64,000 bases of DNA from Merdibacter massiliensis (GCF_900155395.1 NZ_LT699727.1:210173-274172), one strand, 5' to 3'. Counted from the first letter of the stretch, positions 21,295 to 30,292 are shown. Made by a program: numbers and translations. The notes: generated by a model not told the origin, from the sequence alone.

Positions 21295-21834
21295 GTTGTT
21301 GCTTCTCCTTCCTTTTGTAAATATATTTGGAACCATTCCCTCTACCTTCATTCCCATGGGATTACGATTCCCACTTATGGAACTATCCTCGATTTCGAAC
21401 TATCCAAACATTGCGCATGGTGAGCTGCACCATATAAACATTAGGTCCTTGGGTATAGATGTCTCTACCTACTACGACCTCAGCTGACTTCTTGTGGTAA
21501 ACCTTTTTCGACCGATGTTACCATCACTGATTTTAAAGATATTGGATTTCATCGTCCACAAGACCTCCCGGGGTAATTCACGAATCCTGTTTCTTTCACA
21601 ACGTCCTGATTTACTGTCTTGGTTTTACGTTTACCTTTTGGACTTCGGTTTGATATGCAACCTTATCCACCATTTAGCCTTATATCCGGTTTCTGTTCGT
21701 ACGCTCGAAAGAATCGCTACACCACTTCCTCCATCCTCAACATCACTGTTAACGACTTGTGGTTCGCTACACTTGGCGGTAACTACCTGTGGTTGGCTTA
21801 TCTCCAACTGAATTCGTGCCATGCCCGGCACACA

Positions 21835-21876
21835 TAAAATGGATGTCTCCTGTAACAGATACAGAAAACATCCATA
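21835..21876 (-). terminator. Terminator-like hairpin in front of the intron
   Basis: The minus strand has ATGGATGT and ACATCCAT around an inner CTGT/ACAG stem, then TTTTAT, and then the intron begins. It lies about 100 bases behind the P-type ATPase gene and was probably its terminator. The T run is now cut short by the intron. Confidence 0.7.
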
Positions 21877-21972
21877 GAATAAAACATCGCATGATCAATA
21901 AATCTGCAGACACCTCTCTCTAAAAGCGTCGGACAGATGCATAATAGAAAAGCTCTTTGATTGAAACGTTAT

Positions 21973-24357
21973 TTATTGTTTGATTTTCTCTCTTTTCCAT
22001 TTATGAAGGATCTTTCGCATAGAATTTTTCATCGTTTGATGCATCATCGGTGTATCTAAATATCGATTGACCAGCTTGGAAATAAGCGTTACCAATAAGA
22101 TGCCGCAGATGACCGCAACCGCAATGTACGTTGCCAGTTCATAATTCATCGGTGCCAGTTCCAGCCAATTCCAGAAGAATAAAGATGCAATGAAGAAACC
22201 GGCAATATCTAAGATCAATACCATTCCTCGATACCAATTGAGCGGTGCATAGATTCGATAGATCATATGAATGGAAATAATGGAAGCAGAGAAATATAAA
22301 ATTGTAAACATTTCCTCTTGTGTTAACTGCATTTGAATGCTGAGCAGACGTATCAGACAAACGATCAAGACGATTGCCAGTGCATTCGGCAGCGAATAAC
22401 GCAGCGCATGGCGGCCAATCGACTCTTTCTGGCGCTCGATATTTCTTTCAAACAAGATCATAAAGGAAGGAAACCCGGCAACAAAATTGTCCAGCAGTGT
22501 CATTTGGAAAGGAATAAATGGATATGGCATATTCAAGAAAAGGATGATGATGGAAATCAAGATCGTATAAATCGTTTTCAAATAATACATCGATGCGGAA
22601 CGTGTCACATTATTTGTATCCAGTCGGCCTTCTCTGACCACTTCAGCCAATGTGCTGAGATCGCCATTGATCACTACGAATTGAGATATCTGTTTCGCTG
22701 CGTCAGACCCGCTTCCCATGGCAATGGAAACATCCGCATCTTTCAACGCTAAAACATCATTTACGCCATCTCCTGTCATAGCTACGGTTCTGCCGTGACG
22801 CTGCAAAGCCAGGATCATTTTATGTTTTTGTTGCGGTGTTGCCCGTCCAATAGTGGAATGTGTCAAGATCGCCTGTTCGATCTCCTCATCGCTTTGTAGT
22901 GTAGTTGCATCTACACAATTCTGTGCATCTTTCACACCGGCTTTCTTTGCTAATGCAGCCACAGTCGTCGGAGAATCCCCGGATATGATCTTGATGTCCA
23001 CTTCATTTTCTTGAAAGAATTGAATCGTTTCCTGCGCATCTTCACGCAAAGGATCCTGAATGATGATCACCGCAAACGGCTCGGCATCGCTCATCGTCTC
23101 TTGAAAAGTAGCAAAATCAGGATGGATAGCAGCTAATAAGACTCGTGCCCCACCATGTTTTGCTTCTTCGATCGAAGCTTCAAATGAATAATTTGGCAAG
23201 ATAAACTCAGGTGCACCTAATATGACCGTGCCTATGCCATCCAATTCCAAAGCGCTCCATTTTCTTGCTGAAGAAAAAGAAACACGGCGCTGAGGAGCAT
23301 AAACTGCTTCTCCTTGAAAATGCTGTGCCAATGTTTGTGAAGTTGCATTGCTGTCCAGACTTCCTCTCACAAAAGAAGTCAAAACTTTTTCAACTGCTTC
23401 CATCGAATGTTCCTGTAACGGAAGCACTTTTTCTACACGCATCTTTCCCTGCGTCAAGGTGCCCGTTTTATCCAGACACAATGTATCTGCGTACGACAAT
23501 GTTTCAATACTGAACATCTCCTGCACAACTACCTTTTTTTTGCCTAATCGTACAACGCTCGCCATCATAGAAATGCTGGCAAGCAATACAAGACCGATCG
23601 GCAGCATGCCCAGCAGCGCCGTAGAAGTATTGACGACCGTGCTGGTGATTGGCTGCTTACGCAATACCAGTGCTTCAAAAAACAGCAAAGCACTCAACGG
23701 TACTACCAGACAACTGGTTAATCTGGTAACTTTGCTGAAAACCTTGACCATTTCTGAAGATACCGGCTTTCTTTTTCGCGTTTCATCCGCTATTTTAGTA
23801 GCGTAATTGTCTAGTCCAACATGCTCAACCTGCGCATAACACGCTCCGGACAATAAGAAGCTTCCAGAAAGAAGATGATCTCCTGGTCCCTTTAAGATTG
23901 GTTCTGCCTCTCCAGACAGCATCGATTCATCCACTTCTACCTGTGTATCTAAAATAATACAGTCAGCCGCAATCTGCATACCGCTTTTTAAATGGATGAC
24001 ATCATCCATGACGATTTCTTCATTGTCGATTTCCTGCTCAATGCCGTCACGAATAACTTTTGTTTTTGGGGAGATGATCAAATTTAGTTTTGCGACCATA
24101 TTACGTGATTTGATTTCTTGATAAATACGTAAAAATGTATTCGAACTTACAATGACAACAAAGAACAGACTGGTCCAAGCTTTCACCAGCACCAGTGCGA
24201 GCGCGATACAAAAATTATACGCATTAAACAAATTAAATGTATGTTCACATATAATTTGCCGATAGCTTTTTACTGCCGGTTTAGGAGAAATATTCACCTG
24301 TCCTTTTCGAATCCGTTCTTTTACTTCTGTACTGTTTAAACCAAATCGCTTATCCAT
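21973..24357 (-). CDS. Cation-transporting P-type ATPase (CtpE/CaxP-like)
   Basis: This 794-residue E1-E2 ATPase has the phosphorylation motif DKTGTLTQGK, the actuator motif SGEAEPI and the hinge TGDGVNDVLALKDADVSIAMG. About ten hydrophobic helices are arranged as in type II pumps. The N-terminal words (NISPKPAVKSYRQIICEHTFNLFN in two parts) resemble the CtpE/CaxP group, whose members have been linked to calcium. The ion specificity here is inference. The ATG at 24357 has GGGGTG upstream and is preferred to the ATG at 24387. It stands between the tsa operon and the intron. Confidence 0.87.
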   Translation of the reverse strand: MDKRFGLNSTEVKERIRKGQVNISPKPAVKSYRQIICEHTFNLFNAYNFCIALALVLVKAWTSLFFVVIVSSNTFLRIYQEIKSRNMVAKLNLIISPKTKVIRDGIEQEIDNEEIVMDDVIHLKSGMQIAADCIILDTQVEVDESMLSGEAEPILKGPGDHLLSGSFLLSGACYAQVEHVGLDNYATKIADETRKRKPVSSEMVKVFSKVTRLTSCLVVPLSALLFFEALVLRKQPITSTVVNTSTALLGMLPIGLVLLASISMMASVVRLGKKKVVVQEMFSIETLSYADTLCLDKTGTLTQGKMRVEKVLPLQEHSMEAVEKVLTSFVRGSLDSNATSQTLAQHFQGEAVYAPQRRVSFSSARKWSALELDGIGTVILGAPEFILPNYSFEASIEEAKHGGARVLLAAIHPDFATFQETMSDAEPFAVIIIQDPLREDAQETIQFFQENEVDIKIISGDSPTTVAALAKKAGVKDAQNCVDATTLQSDEEIEQAILTHSTIGRATPQQKHKMILALQRHGRTVAMTGDGVNDVLALKDADVSIAMGSGSDAAKQISQFVVINGDLSTLAEVVREGRLDTNNVTRSASMYYLKTIYTILISIIILFLNMPYPFIPFQMTLLDNFVAGFPSFMILFERNIERQKESIGRHALRYSLPNALAIVLIVCLIRLLSIQMQLTQEEMFTILYFSASIISIHMIYRIYAPLNWYRGMVLILDIAGFFIASLFFWNWLELAPMNYELATYIAVAVICGILLVTLISKLVNRYLDTPMMHQTMKNSMRKILHKWKREKIKQ

Positions 24358-24398
24358 GCTTTTATTCACCCCGCGCTTGTTAATCATAATAACATATG

Positions 24399-24448
24399 AA
24401 ATTGCTTGAATGTCAGATTCTTACAGAATTTTAACATTCAAGCAATTT
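24399..24448 (-). terminator. Strong hairpin behind tsaD
   Basis: A perfect 15-bp inverted repeat (AAATTGCTTGAATGT and its complement) encloses a 20-base loop. It follows the tsaD stop by about 30 bases. The T run after it is short, so it may be a weak terminator or an RNA-stability hairpin. Confidence 0.55.
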
Positions 24449-24479
24449 ATTTATTCCCATTCACTTTTGATTCTATCAT

Positions 24480-25499
24480 TTATTCTGTAACAAGTTCCAT
24501 TCCCGGTTTTGCACCGATATCAAAAGCAGAGCGGCGGCCGTGCTGATAAGCAATCGTTCCTGCTACAGCGATCATGGCTGCATTATCTGTACAGCAAGAA
24601 AGCGGCGGAATCGTAAATTCAATTTCTGGATACCGCGGTGCAATTTCTTCACTGATCAATGTACGCAGTCTAGAATTAGCTGCTACACCTCCAGCTACGA
24701 CAAAATGGCGAATACCGCTCACATGGTCCAAAGCATATACCACTCTAGATAAAAGTGCATCTAATGCAGTTTCTTGAAAACTGCATGCAAGATCAGCCGG
24801 TACAAATGTCTCATGTTTTCTTTCGCAGCGAGCCTGAAATTGCAATACACTGCTTTTCAACCCGCTAAAGGAAAAATCCATCGGTTGTTCCGTTTTGGGT
24901 TTTGCCAATGTATAGACAGGATGTCCTTCTTTCGCTAAGCGGTCAATCTGCGGTCCGCCTGGATATGGAAGTCCCATTACACGTGCCACTTTATCAAAAG
25001 CCTCGCCAATGGCGTCATCCTGTGTTTCTCCTAATACTTGAAAACTATTCTCATCTTTCAGATAAACCAGTTCTGTATGTCCGCCGGAAACAACCAATGC
25101 CAATAAAGGATACTGCAGATCTGTCACTAATTCATTGGCAAATATATGACCAGCAATATGATGAACGCCGATCAGCGGTTTATGAAATGCCCATGCCAAC
25201 GTTTTCGCTGACTGCAGGCCAATATGCAGACAACCAACTAGTCCTGGTCCTTGCGTCACCGCTACTGCATCAATATCTTCCATCGTGCAGTTGGCCTTTT
25301 TCAAAGCCTGATCGATCACCATCGAGATATTTTCAACATGAATACGGCTGGCCACTTCTGGCACAACGCCGCCAAACTCTTTATGTACATCAATTTGTGT
25401 CGCTACGACACTGGAAAGTACTTCTTTTTTATTACGAACGACCGCCGCTGCCGTTTCATCACAACTGCTCTCTATTCCTAGTATCAATGTATCTTTCAT
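24480..25499 (-). CDS. tsaD: tRNA N6-threonylcarbamoyladenosine transferase TsaD
   Basis: TsaD moves the threonylcarbamoyl group to A37 of ANN-decoding tRNAs, working with TsaB and TsaE. The 339-residue ASKHA-fold protein has LGIESSCDETAAA, the metal-binding HHIAGHIFAN, the nucleotide motif VVSGGHTELVYL and DFSFSGLKSSVLQF. The ATG at 25499 overlaps the rimI stop (ATGA) and has GGAGG nine bases upstream, so it is preferred to the ATG at 25523. All three bacterial-type partner genes lie in the same operon. Confidence 0.97.
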   Translation of the reverse strand: MKDTLILGIESSCDETAAAVVRNKKEVLSSVVATQIDVHKEFGGVVPEVASRIHVENISMVIDQALKKANCTMEDIDAVAVTQGPGLVGCLHIGLQSAKTLAWAFHKPLIGVHHIAGHIFANELVTDLQYPLLALVVSGGHTELVYLKDENSFQVLGETQDDAIGEAFDKVARVMGLPYPGGPQIDRLAKEGHPVYTLAKPKTEQPMDFSFSGLKSSVLQFQARCERKHETFVPADLACSFQETALDALLSRVVYALDHVSGIRHFVVAGGVAANSRLRTLISEEIAPRYPEIEFTIPPLSCCTDNAAMIAVAGTIAYQHGRRSAFDIGAKPGMELVTE

Positions 25500-25945
25500 T
25501 CTACGATCCCTCCAATCGAACATGCATAAACATATGCATCTTCTCCATTATCTTGATAATATGATTTGCGTATTCCAACCTGTTCAAAACCAAATTTTTT
25601 ATATAAAGCTATAGCCGGCTGGTTGCTGACACGAACTTCCAGCGTTATGAATTCACATTGCGCCTGCTTTGTATCCTTTAGTAACTGTTGCATCAAAACA
25701 GCGGCAATTCCTTTTTTCCGATGCTGCGGTGCAACTGCAATCTTACATAACTGGGCAGTTTCAAAGGTGATCCAATAAATCATATACGCAAGGATCTTCC
25801 CTTCTTCTTTCACGACATAAGCATGTGAAAATGCATTTTCCTCTAATTCATATCGAAACTGTTCTTCGCTCCAGCAGGATGTGAAACATTCTTCTTCCAA
25901 ACAGGCGACCTCCTTGAGATCCTCTGTCTGCAATAAAGATATCAT
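25496..25945 (-). CDS. rimI: Ribosomal-protein-alanine N-acetyltransferase RimI
   Basis: This GNAT protein of 149 residues acetylates the N-terminal alanine of S18 in E. coli, and related enzymes may have wider targets. The acetyl-CoA motif is IAVAPQHRKKGIAAVL, preceded by CFTSCWSEEQFRYELE and followed by LEVRVSNQPAIALYKKFGFEQVGIRKSYYQDNGEDAYVY (given here only for its RimI pattern). It is placed between tsaB and tsaD, with four-base overlaps on both sides. That is the common arrangement. Confidence 0.93.
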   Translation of the reverse strand: MISLLQTEDLKEVACLEEECFTSCWSEEQFRYELEENAFSHAYVVKEEGKILAYMIYWITFETAQLCKIAVAPQHRKKGIAAVLMQQLLKDTKQAQCEFITLEVRVSNQPAIALYKKFGFEQVGIRKSYYQDNGEDAYVYACSIGGIVE

Positions 25946-26550
25946 TTGACCTCCAGATGATATGCACTTTGATCCTTCAGATAACGCGGTGTCAACGTAT
26001 GTATATTATCCACTGATCGATAAAATGGACGAAGCGCAATAAAATTATCTAAGAGATCATACGGACAGGATATCATGCCTAACAAAGCAGCATCTCCATA
26101 TACTTGATAATCATTTTCTTTTACCAGCCGCTGGATTTCATCCAAATCTAGAATCGTCTCCGGTTCAACCAGTTTTCCTTGATCGACGATTCCCACATAA
26201 GCGCGATGACTGCGTGCATCCATCAGCACCAATGCATTGGCAGCTAAACCTGCATACAACTGCAGAGAGCTGACTGTATACAATGGCAGATGTTTTTGCG
26301 TACAGAAAACTTTGGCAACAGACATCGCAATACGCACACCGGTATAGCTTCCAGGTCCATCTGTGATGACCACTTCATCAATATCATCACTGTCCCATCC
26401 AGCCTCTTCCATGCATTCGATCAACATGGGAAACAAAGTCTCGCTTTGTCTCTTCCATGACTCTTTCATCGTACCGCTGATCAACCGATCATCTTCATAT
26501 AAACCAATCACTAAATAGCGATTGGTCGTATCCATACACAATGTTTTCAT
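25942..26550 (-). CDS. tsaB: tRNA threonylcarbamoyladenosine biosynthesis protein TsaB
   Basis: TsaB is a catalytically inactive TsaD paralogue that forms a heterodimer with TsaD. The 202-residue product begins MKTLCMDTTNRYLVIGLYED and has the family words VVITDGPGSYTGVRIAMSVA and ALVLMDARSHRAYVG. It overlaps tsaE and rimI by four bases each. Confidence 0.95.
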   Translation of the reverse strand: MKTLCMDTTNRYLVIGLYEDDRLISGTMKESWKRQSETLFPMLIECMEEAGWDSDDIDEVVITDGPGSYTGVRIAMSVAKVFCTQKHLPLYTVSSLQLYAGLAANALVLMDARSHRAYVGIVDQGKLVEPETILDLDEIQRLVKENDYQVYGDAALLGMISCPYDLLDNFIALRPFYRSVDNIHTLTPRYLKDQSAYHLEVK

Positions 26551-26996
26551 TTTAGTTCCTCCACGATCTGCTCATATACTTTTCCTGTTGCATTGATTAT
26601 AAATACCCTCTGTTCGTCTACTCCATTTTGAATTTGGATATCTAATCGTTCTTTCGGCAATGCATGTGCAATATAATCAGGCCATTCTATGACACAAACA
26701 CCTTCATCAAAACATTCTTCTATGCCTAATTCCTGTACGATTCCTTCCAAACGATATGCATCTACATGATGCAACATCCAGCCATCTCCCATTTCATAGC
26801 TCTTTAAGATCGTAAAGGTGGGCGAGTTGATCGTTCCTTTTACGCCTAATGCTTTTCCCAAAGATTTCGTAAATGTTGTTTTTCCCGCACCTAGATCGCC
26901 GCTCAATGTGATCAATGCCGGTCTTGGCAACAATTCTGCAATTTTTTCAGCAAATTCTTTTGTCTCTTTCAATGAATGAATCTGGATCTCCTTCAT
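26547..26996 (-). CDS. tsaE: tRNA threonylcarbamoyladenosine biosynthesis ATPase TsaE
   Basis: TsaE is a small P-loop ATPase that drives the t6A transferase cycle. The 149 residues include Walker A (SGDLGAGKTTFTKSLG), switch words GTINSPTFTILKSY and HHVDAYRL, and the Walker-B-like VCVIEWPD. It is the first gene of tsaE-tsaB-rimI-tsaD, and a clear ribosome site (AAAGGAGCAG) precedes it. Confidence 0.96.
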   Translation of the reverse strand: MKEIQIHSLKETKEFAEKIAELLPRPALITLSGDLGAGKTTFTKSLGKALGVKGTINSPTFTILKSYEMGDGWMLHHVDAYRLEGIVQELGIEECFDEGVCVIEWPDYIAHALPKERLDIQIQNGVDEQRVFIINATGKVYEQIVEELK

Positions 26997-27112
26997 TTCT
27001 GCTGCTCCTTTCTTCTTTTATTTCTTACGTTATCCACGTATTTTTATTTATGAAAATTACGCCTTTATAGTATATCACATTTTATCTCTATCTGCTTTAG
27101 AGATAACAATTA

Positions 27113-27149
27113 AAAAGAACTGTTTCTGCTCATTTGAAACAGTTCTTTT
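27113..27149 (-). terminator. Intrinsic terminator behind the ABC permease gene
   Basis: On the minus strand AAAAGAACTGTTTC and its complement form a 14-bp stem with a nine-base loop, ending in T. It lies directly after the stop at 27152. Confidence 0.9.
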
Positions 27150-27151
27150 GA

Positions 27152-27865
27152 TCATTCTTCGATTCGATATAACAAATAGCGAGTCATGCACAGTGCCAGG
27201 ATTCCGATCATGAGTAACGGCAGCATCATTTCCAAAGACAAAACAGCCGTTTTCATCATCTCATATCCCCAATAAGCCGGGAAAAACTTTCCTGCTGTCA
27301 ATAATACAGCAGGCAACAAATGAGCAGGAAATAAAATAGAGGAAAGCAAGATCGACGGAAGAAAAAATAAAATCGACACCATGGAAACTTTTGCCGGATC
27401 TCGGACAAGCAGACCGATCACATCAGCTACAATGATCGTGGCAAGGACAAATAACAGGAATGCGCATGCATAAGACACGCCATTCACTGGCAGTGCCGCA
27501 TCAAAGATCAAAGGGGCAGATACCCCTATTGCGATACCCAGGATCGATAAATGCAAAAAGGCAGAAAGATCACACAGGATGATTCCCATGCTCAATGGTA
27601 CTCCATTTGCCTGGTATACCTTCTTTAGATCACTATGATATATTTCCATTATTGTCGGCGGCAAACCAATCAAAGCTCCCATGGAAATTCCAAATATATG
27701 CATGGATGCAATCAATGTTTCTTTTGCATTAGGCATGATCATCGTGAAAATGCCGCCCATCACCAGATAAAAAGTCAAAGGAACTAAGTAACAGGTAAGT
27801 AATAAGGTCTTGCTGCGTATATCTAATTTCCATTGTAAACAAATTGCATAACACCAGGCTTTCAT
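27152..27865 (-). CDS. ABC-2 type transporter permease
   Basis: This 237-residue protein has about six hydrophobic helices and the layout of ABC-2 export permeases, including the short helix-rich N-terminus WKLDIRSKTLLLTCYLVPLT. It pairs with the ATPase encoded directly upstream (four-base overlap). A MerR regulator gene lay directly upstream before an IS110 insertion. Such MerR-ABC units usually export a toxic compound. The substrate is unknown. Confidence 0.85.
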   Translation of the reverse strand: MKAWCYAICLQWKLDIRSKTLLLTCYLVPLTFYLVMGGIFTMIMPNAKETLIASMHIFGISMGALIGLPPTIMEIYHSDLKKVYQANGVPLSMGIILCDLSAFLHLSILGIAIGVSAPLIFDAALPVNGVSYACAFLLFVLATIIVADVIGLLVRDPAKVSMVSILFFLPSILLSSILFPAHLLPAVLLTAGKFFPAYWGYEMMKTAVLSLEMMLPLLMIGILALCMTRYLLYRIEE

Positions 27866-28677
27866 TCTTGCTCTCCTTTCATCAGATTCAAAAAATGCTG
27901 TTCCAACGTTCCTCTTGTAACTCGCATATCTTTGATTTCAATTTTTTTTGTTTTGTACTTTTGCAATGAGGCAAGCAAAGAATCAACGACATTTTCACAT
28001 TGATATTCCTCTTTCCCCAGCCTGCTTTGAATGACGACCTGATATTGCCTGCCTACTCGCTCATGCAATTGATTGATCGTTCCCGCAAATACTATTTTTC
28101 CTTGTGACAGGATTACTATTCGATCACATAAGGTCTCCACCTCTGCCATATCATGACTGGCCAAGACGATCGTCTTTCCTTTTTCACGCAATAAACGAAT
28201 CTGTTCATGAAAGGAAACACGACCCTCTACATCCAATCCCGCACTCGGTTCATCTAAAAACAAGATATCTGGTTCTCGAAGCAAAGCCAGGGCCAAATGT
28301 ACCCTCCGTTTTTGTCCCGTTGATAATTTGCCATAATACTGCTCAGAAAGATGGGAAACACCTAAAGCATGCAATTGTGCTTTATCTTCTGTTGTATGAT
28401 TCCAATTGGCGAATAAATGAATTGCTTCTTTTACTTTGATGTATTCCGGTAAAGAAGCAGTCTGCAATTGAATACCAATTTTACCTCTTATCTCGATTTT
28501 TCCAGCATCATACTTGCGCAATCCTTCAAGACATTCGAAAGTGGTTGTCTTTCCCGCTCCGTTGACTCCTAACAAGCCGAAAATTTCACCTGCATGTACA
28601 TTGAAATTGACACCATGCAGCACTTCATTTTTCCCATAACGCTTTATTAAACCTTTGACTGTGATCATCTCTTTCAT
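27862..28677 (-). CDS. ABC transporter ATP-binding protein
   Basis: The 271-residue ATPase has Walker A GVNGAGKTTTFE, signature LSTGQKRRVHLAL, Walker B ILFLDEPSAGLD and the H-loop ASHDMAE. The reading frame stays open 22 codons further upstream to 28743, but those codons lie inside the adjacent IS110 element and recur unchanged in front of tnpV. The ATG at 28677 is therefore taken as the native start. It is preceded by GGAGG that belongs to the IS end. The gene was probably coupled to merR before the insertion. Confidence 0.9.
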   Translation of the reverse strand: MKEMITVKGLIKRYGKNEVLHGVNFNVHAGEIFGLLGVNGAGKTTTFECLEGLRKYDAGKIEIRGKIGIQLQTASLPEYIKVKEAIHLFANWNHTTEDKAQLHALGVSHLSEQYYGKLSTGQKRRVHLALALLREPDILFLDEPSAGLDVEGRVSFHEQIRLLREKGKTIVLASHDMAEVETLCDRIVILSQGKIVFAGTINQLHERVGRQYQVVIQSRLGKEEYQCENVVDSLLASLQKYKTKKIEIKDMRVTRGTLEQHFLNLMKGEQE

Positions 28678-28693
28678 TTTTTCCTCCATTTCC

Positions 28694-28713
28694 CCGCGCC
28701 TAAAGTCGCGCGG
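28694..28713. repeat. GC-rich hairpin near the IS110 left end
   Basis: CCGCGC and GCGCGG flank an eight-base loop. In the minus-strand transcript toward the ABC ATPase gene it lies shortly before the GGAGG ribosome site. An identical copy is at 44126-44145. Confidence 0.6.
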
Positions 28714-28769
28714 ACACAAATATTTCATCAATAAATCCCACATGCTTTATTTTCGTGTTACCCTATAAG

Positions 28770-28976
28770 AGAGGTGGTATACTACAGAGCACGTGGAGGT
28801 GAGTAGGAATTCTACTCAATTGAATATCCTGTATTTTTATAAGTTGCCGTCATCATATCAAGCACAAATAAGTAGGACTTTGAGCCTGGACACTTATGAT
28901 TGTTCAATCAACTGTTGTCGATTCGCTTTGATGACAGTCAATGCCACCTCTCCTTTTGTATGAAAGGAGCTTTTTT
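28770..28976 (+). ncRNA. Candidate IS110 bridge RNA (copy 1)
   Basis: IS110 elements are known to encode a structured bridge RNA in the non-coding end next to the transposase gene. It base-pairs with donor and target DNA. Here the roughly 230-base gap before the transposase holds a GAGTAG/CTACTC hairpin (28801-28817) and a nine-bp stem with a ten-base loop (28911-28938). A final CTCCTTT/AAAGGAG hairpin is followed by T. Exact ends and guide loops are not determined. Confidence 0.55.
28950..28976 (+). promoter_or_regulatory. Hairpin that hides the transposase ribosome site and looks like a terminator
   Basis: CTCCTTT pairs perfectly with AAAGGAG over a six-base loop, and CTTTTTT follows. The right arm is the Shine-Dalgarno sequence of the transposase ATG at 28979. 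The same hairpin could end the bridge RNA and lower transposase translation. The identical structure is at 44382-44408 in copy 2. Confidence 0.6.
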
Positions 28977-28978
28977 AT

Positions 28979-30235
28979 ATGGCAATGAAAATCGTTCGTT
29001 TCAACTGCTGTGGCATGGATGTTCACAAAGATCTGGTCGTCGCTACTATTGGTATCACCGATAGACAGTCGAACATCACAGAATATTTCCAACAATCTTT
29101 TTCCACTTTAAACTCGGACCTATATCGTTTAAAGGATTGGCTGAATTCTTATCACTGTTGTGATGTCTGCATGGAATCTACCGGTAAATACTGGATCCCT
29201 ATCTTCAACATTCTTGAAGGTGAGATCAATGTCCATTTAACTCATCCCAAGTATGTCAAAGCCATCAAAGGCAAAAAAACTGATAAGAAAGATTCCAAAT
29301 GGATCTGTGATCTCTTCAAACATGATCTGATCAAATTCTCGTTTATCCCTCCAAAAGAAATCCGAGAACTGCGTGAGATCGCCCGTTACCGATACAAGCT
29401 GGTCTGCATGCGTTCTTCAGAACGGAATCGTTATCAGAACTGTATGACCGTTTCCAATATCGGATTAGCTTCTGTTGTCTCCGATCCTTTTGGCAAGACA
29501 GCTTCCAATATCATGAAAGAAGTCATGAAGCCAAACGTGATTGATGATGACAAGATCTTAAAACTCATTCACAAAAATTGTAAGAACAAAGATAAGATAC
29601 TAGACTCCCTTCACGGCTATCACATCGAAGCGGATCAACGATTCAAGATGGAAAAATCATTGAATCATATGGAGTACTTGGATCAACTCATCAATTCATG
29701 TGAAGCAGAATTGGTCAAGCGGGCTTATCCTTTACGCGAATCTTTCCAGCATATCACACAAATAAAAGGAATTAGTTCCTTATCGGCCATTCTGATCATC
29801 TCTGAAATAGGAATCGATATGTCTCAGTTTGAATCCGACAAACAACTTGTCAGTTGGGCTGGACTTTCTCCTGCCAACAACGAAAGTGCCGGCAAGAAAA
29901 AGTCAGTTCGTATCTCCAAAGCTGGACAATATCTCAAACCACTGCTTGTCCAATGTGCTTTATCGACCATCAAAGATAAGACATCTTATTTTGGAAGAAA
30001 GTATTCCAATATCAAGAAACGACGTGGTCACAAGAAAGCCATCATTGCGATCGCACGCATGATGTTGGTCAGTATCTATCACATGATCCTAACAGGCGAA
30101 GTATTTCAACCAACGGATTATGAATCCTTCATGAATCCACGATCCGATACCAAACAATCACTAACAGTTGAAGAAGCATTAAACTTTTTGAAACAATCCG
30201 GCATTGATATATCTTCTATTCAAATCAACTTATAA
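28979..30235 (+). CDS. IS110-family DEDD transposase (bridge-RNA-guided recombinase type), copy 1
   Basis: The 418-residue protein has the N-terminal RuvC-like domain with acidic residues in GMDVHKDLVVATI, CMESTGKYW and TDKKDSKW. The C-terminal IS116/IS110/IS902 domain reads ITQIKGISSLSAILI, SWAGLSPANNESAGKKKS and RISKAGQYLK. It is complete and identical to the copy at 44411-45667. The start ATG follows AAAGGAG by nine bases. Confidence 0.96.
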   Translation: MAMKIVRFNCCGMDVHKDLVVATIGITDRQSNITEYFQQSFSTLNSDLYRLKDWLNSYHCCDVCMESTGKYWIPIFNILEGEINVHLTHPKYVKAIKGKKTDKKDSKWICDLFKHDLIKFSFIPPKEIRELREIARYRYKLVCMRSSERNRYQNCMTVSNIGLASVVSDPFGKTASNIMKEVMKPNVIDDDKILKLIHKNCKNKDKILDSLHGYHIEADQRFKMEKSLNHMEYLDQLINSCEAELVKRAYPLRESFQHITQIKGISSLSAILIISEIGIDMSQFESDKQLVSWAGLSPANNESAGKKKSVRISKAGQYLKPLLVQCALSTIKDKTSYFGRKYSNIKKRRGHKKAIIAIARMMLVSIYHMILTGEVFQPTDYESFMNPRSDTKQSLTVEEALNFLKQSGIDISSIQINL

Positions 30236-30292
30236 ATTTTTTCGATATTTTTACTACTTATTTTTAAGTCGGCTTTTTTTTTACAGTTTTAT

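Larger units (their letters stand above)
19909..21833 (-). mobile_element. Group II intron, bacterial class C type
   Basis: The element runs on the minus strand from a 5' end GTGTGCCGGGCATGG at 21833 to a 3' end CTACTCTAT near 19909, about 1925 bases. It encodes a reverse transcriptase without an endonuclease domain. It carries domain V and VI near the 3' end and lies directly behind a transcription-terminator-like hairpin, which is where class C introns insert. Bases 21295-21833 hold no gene and should form RNA domains I-IV. The 3' end is placed by eye and may be off by a few bases. Confidence 0.85.

Noticed and set aside
24399..24448. The 15-bp hairpin behind tsaD as a mobile REP-like or MITE element
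   Set aside because: Only one copy is seen in the window, with no flanking duplication. A terminator or stability hairpin is simpler.
28678..28743. N-terminal extension of 22 codons on the ABC ATPase, identical to one on tnpV
   Set aside because: The codons belong to the IS110 end. They appear before two unrelated genes because the IS is repeated, not because the proteins share a domain.
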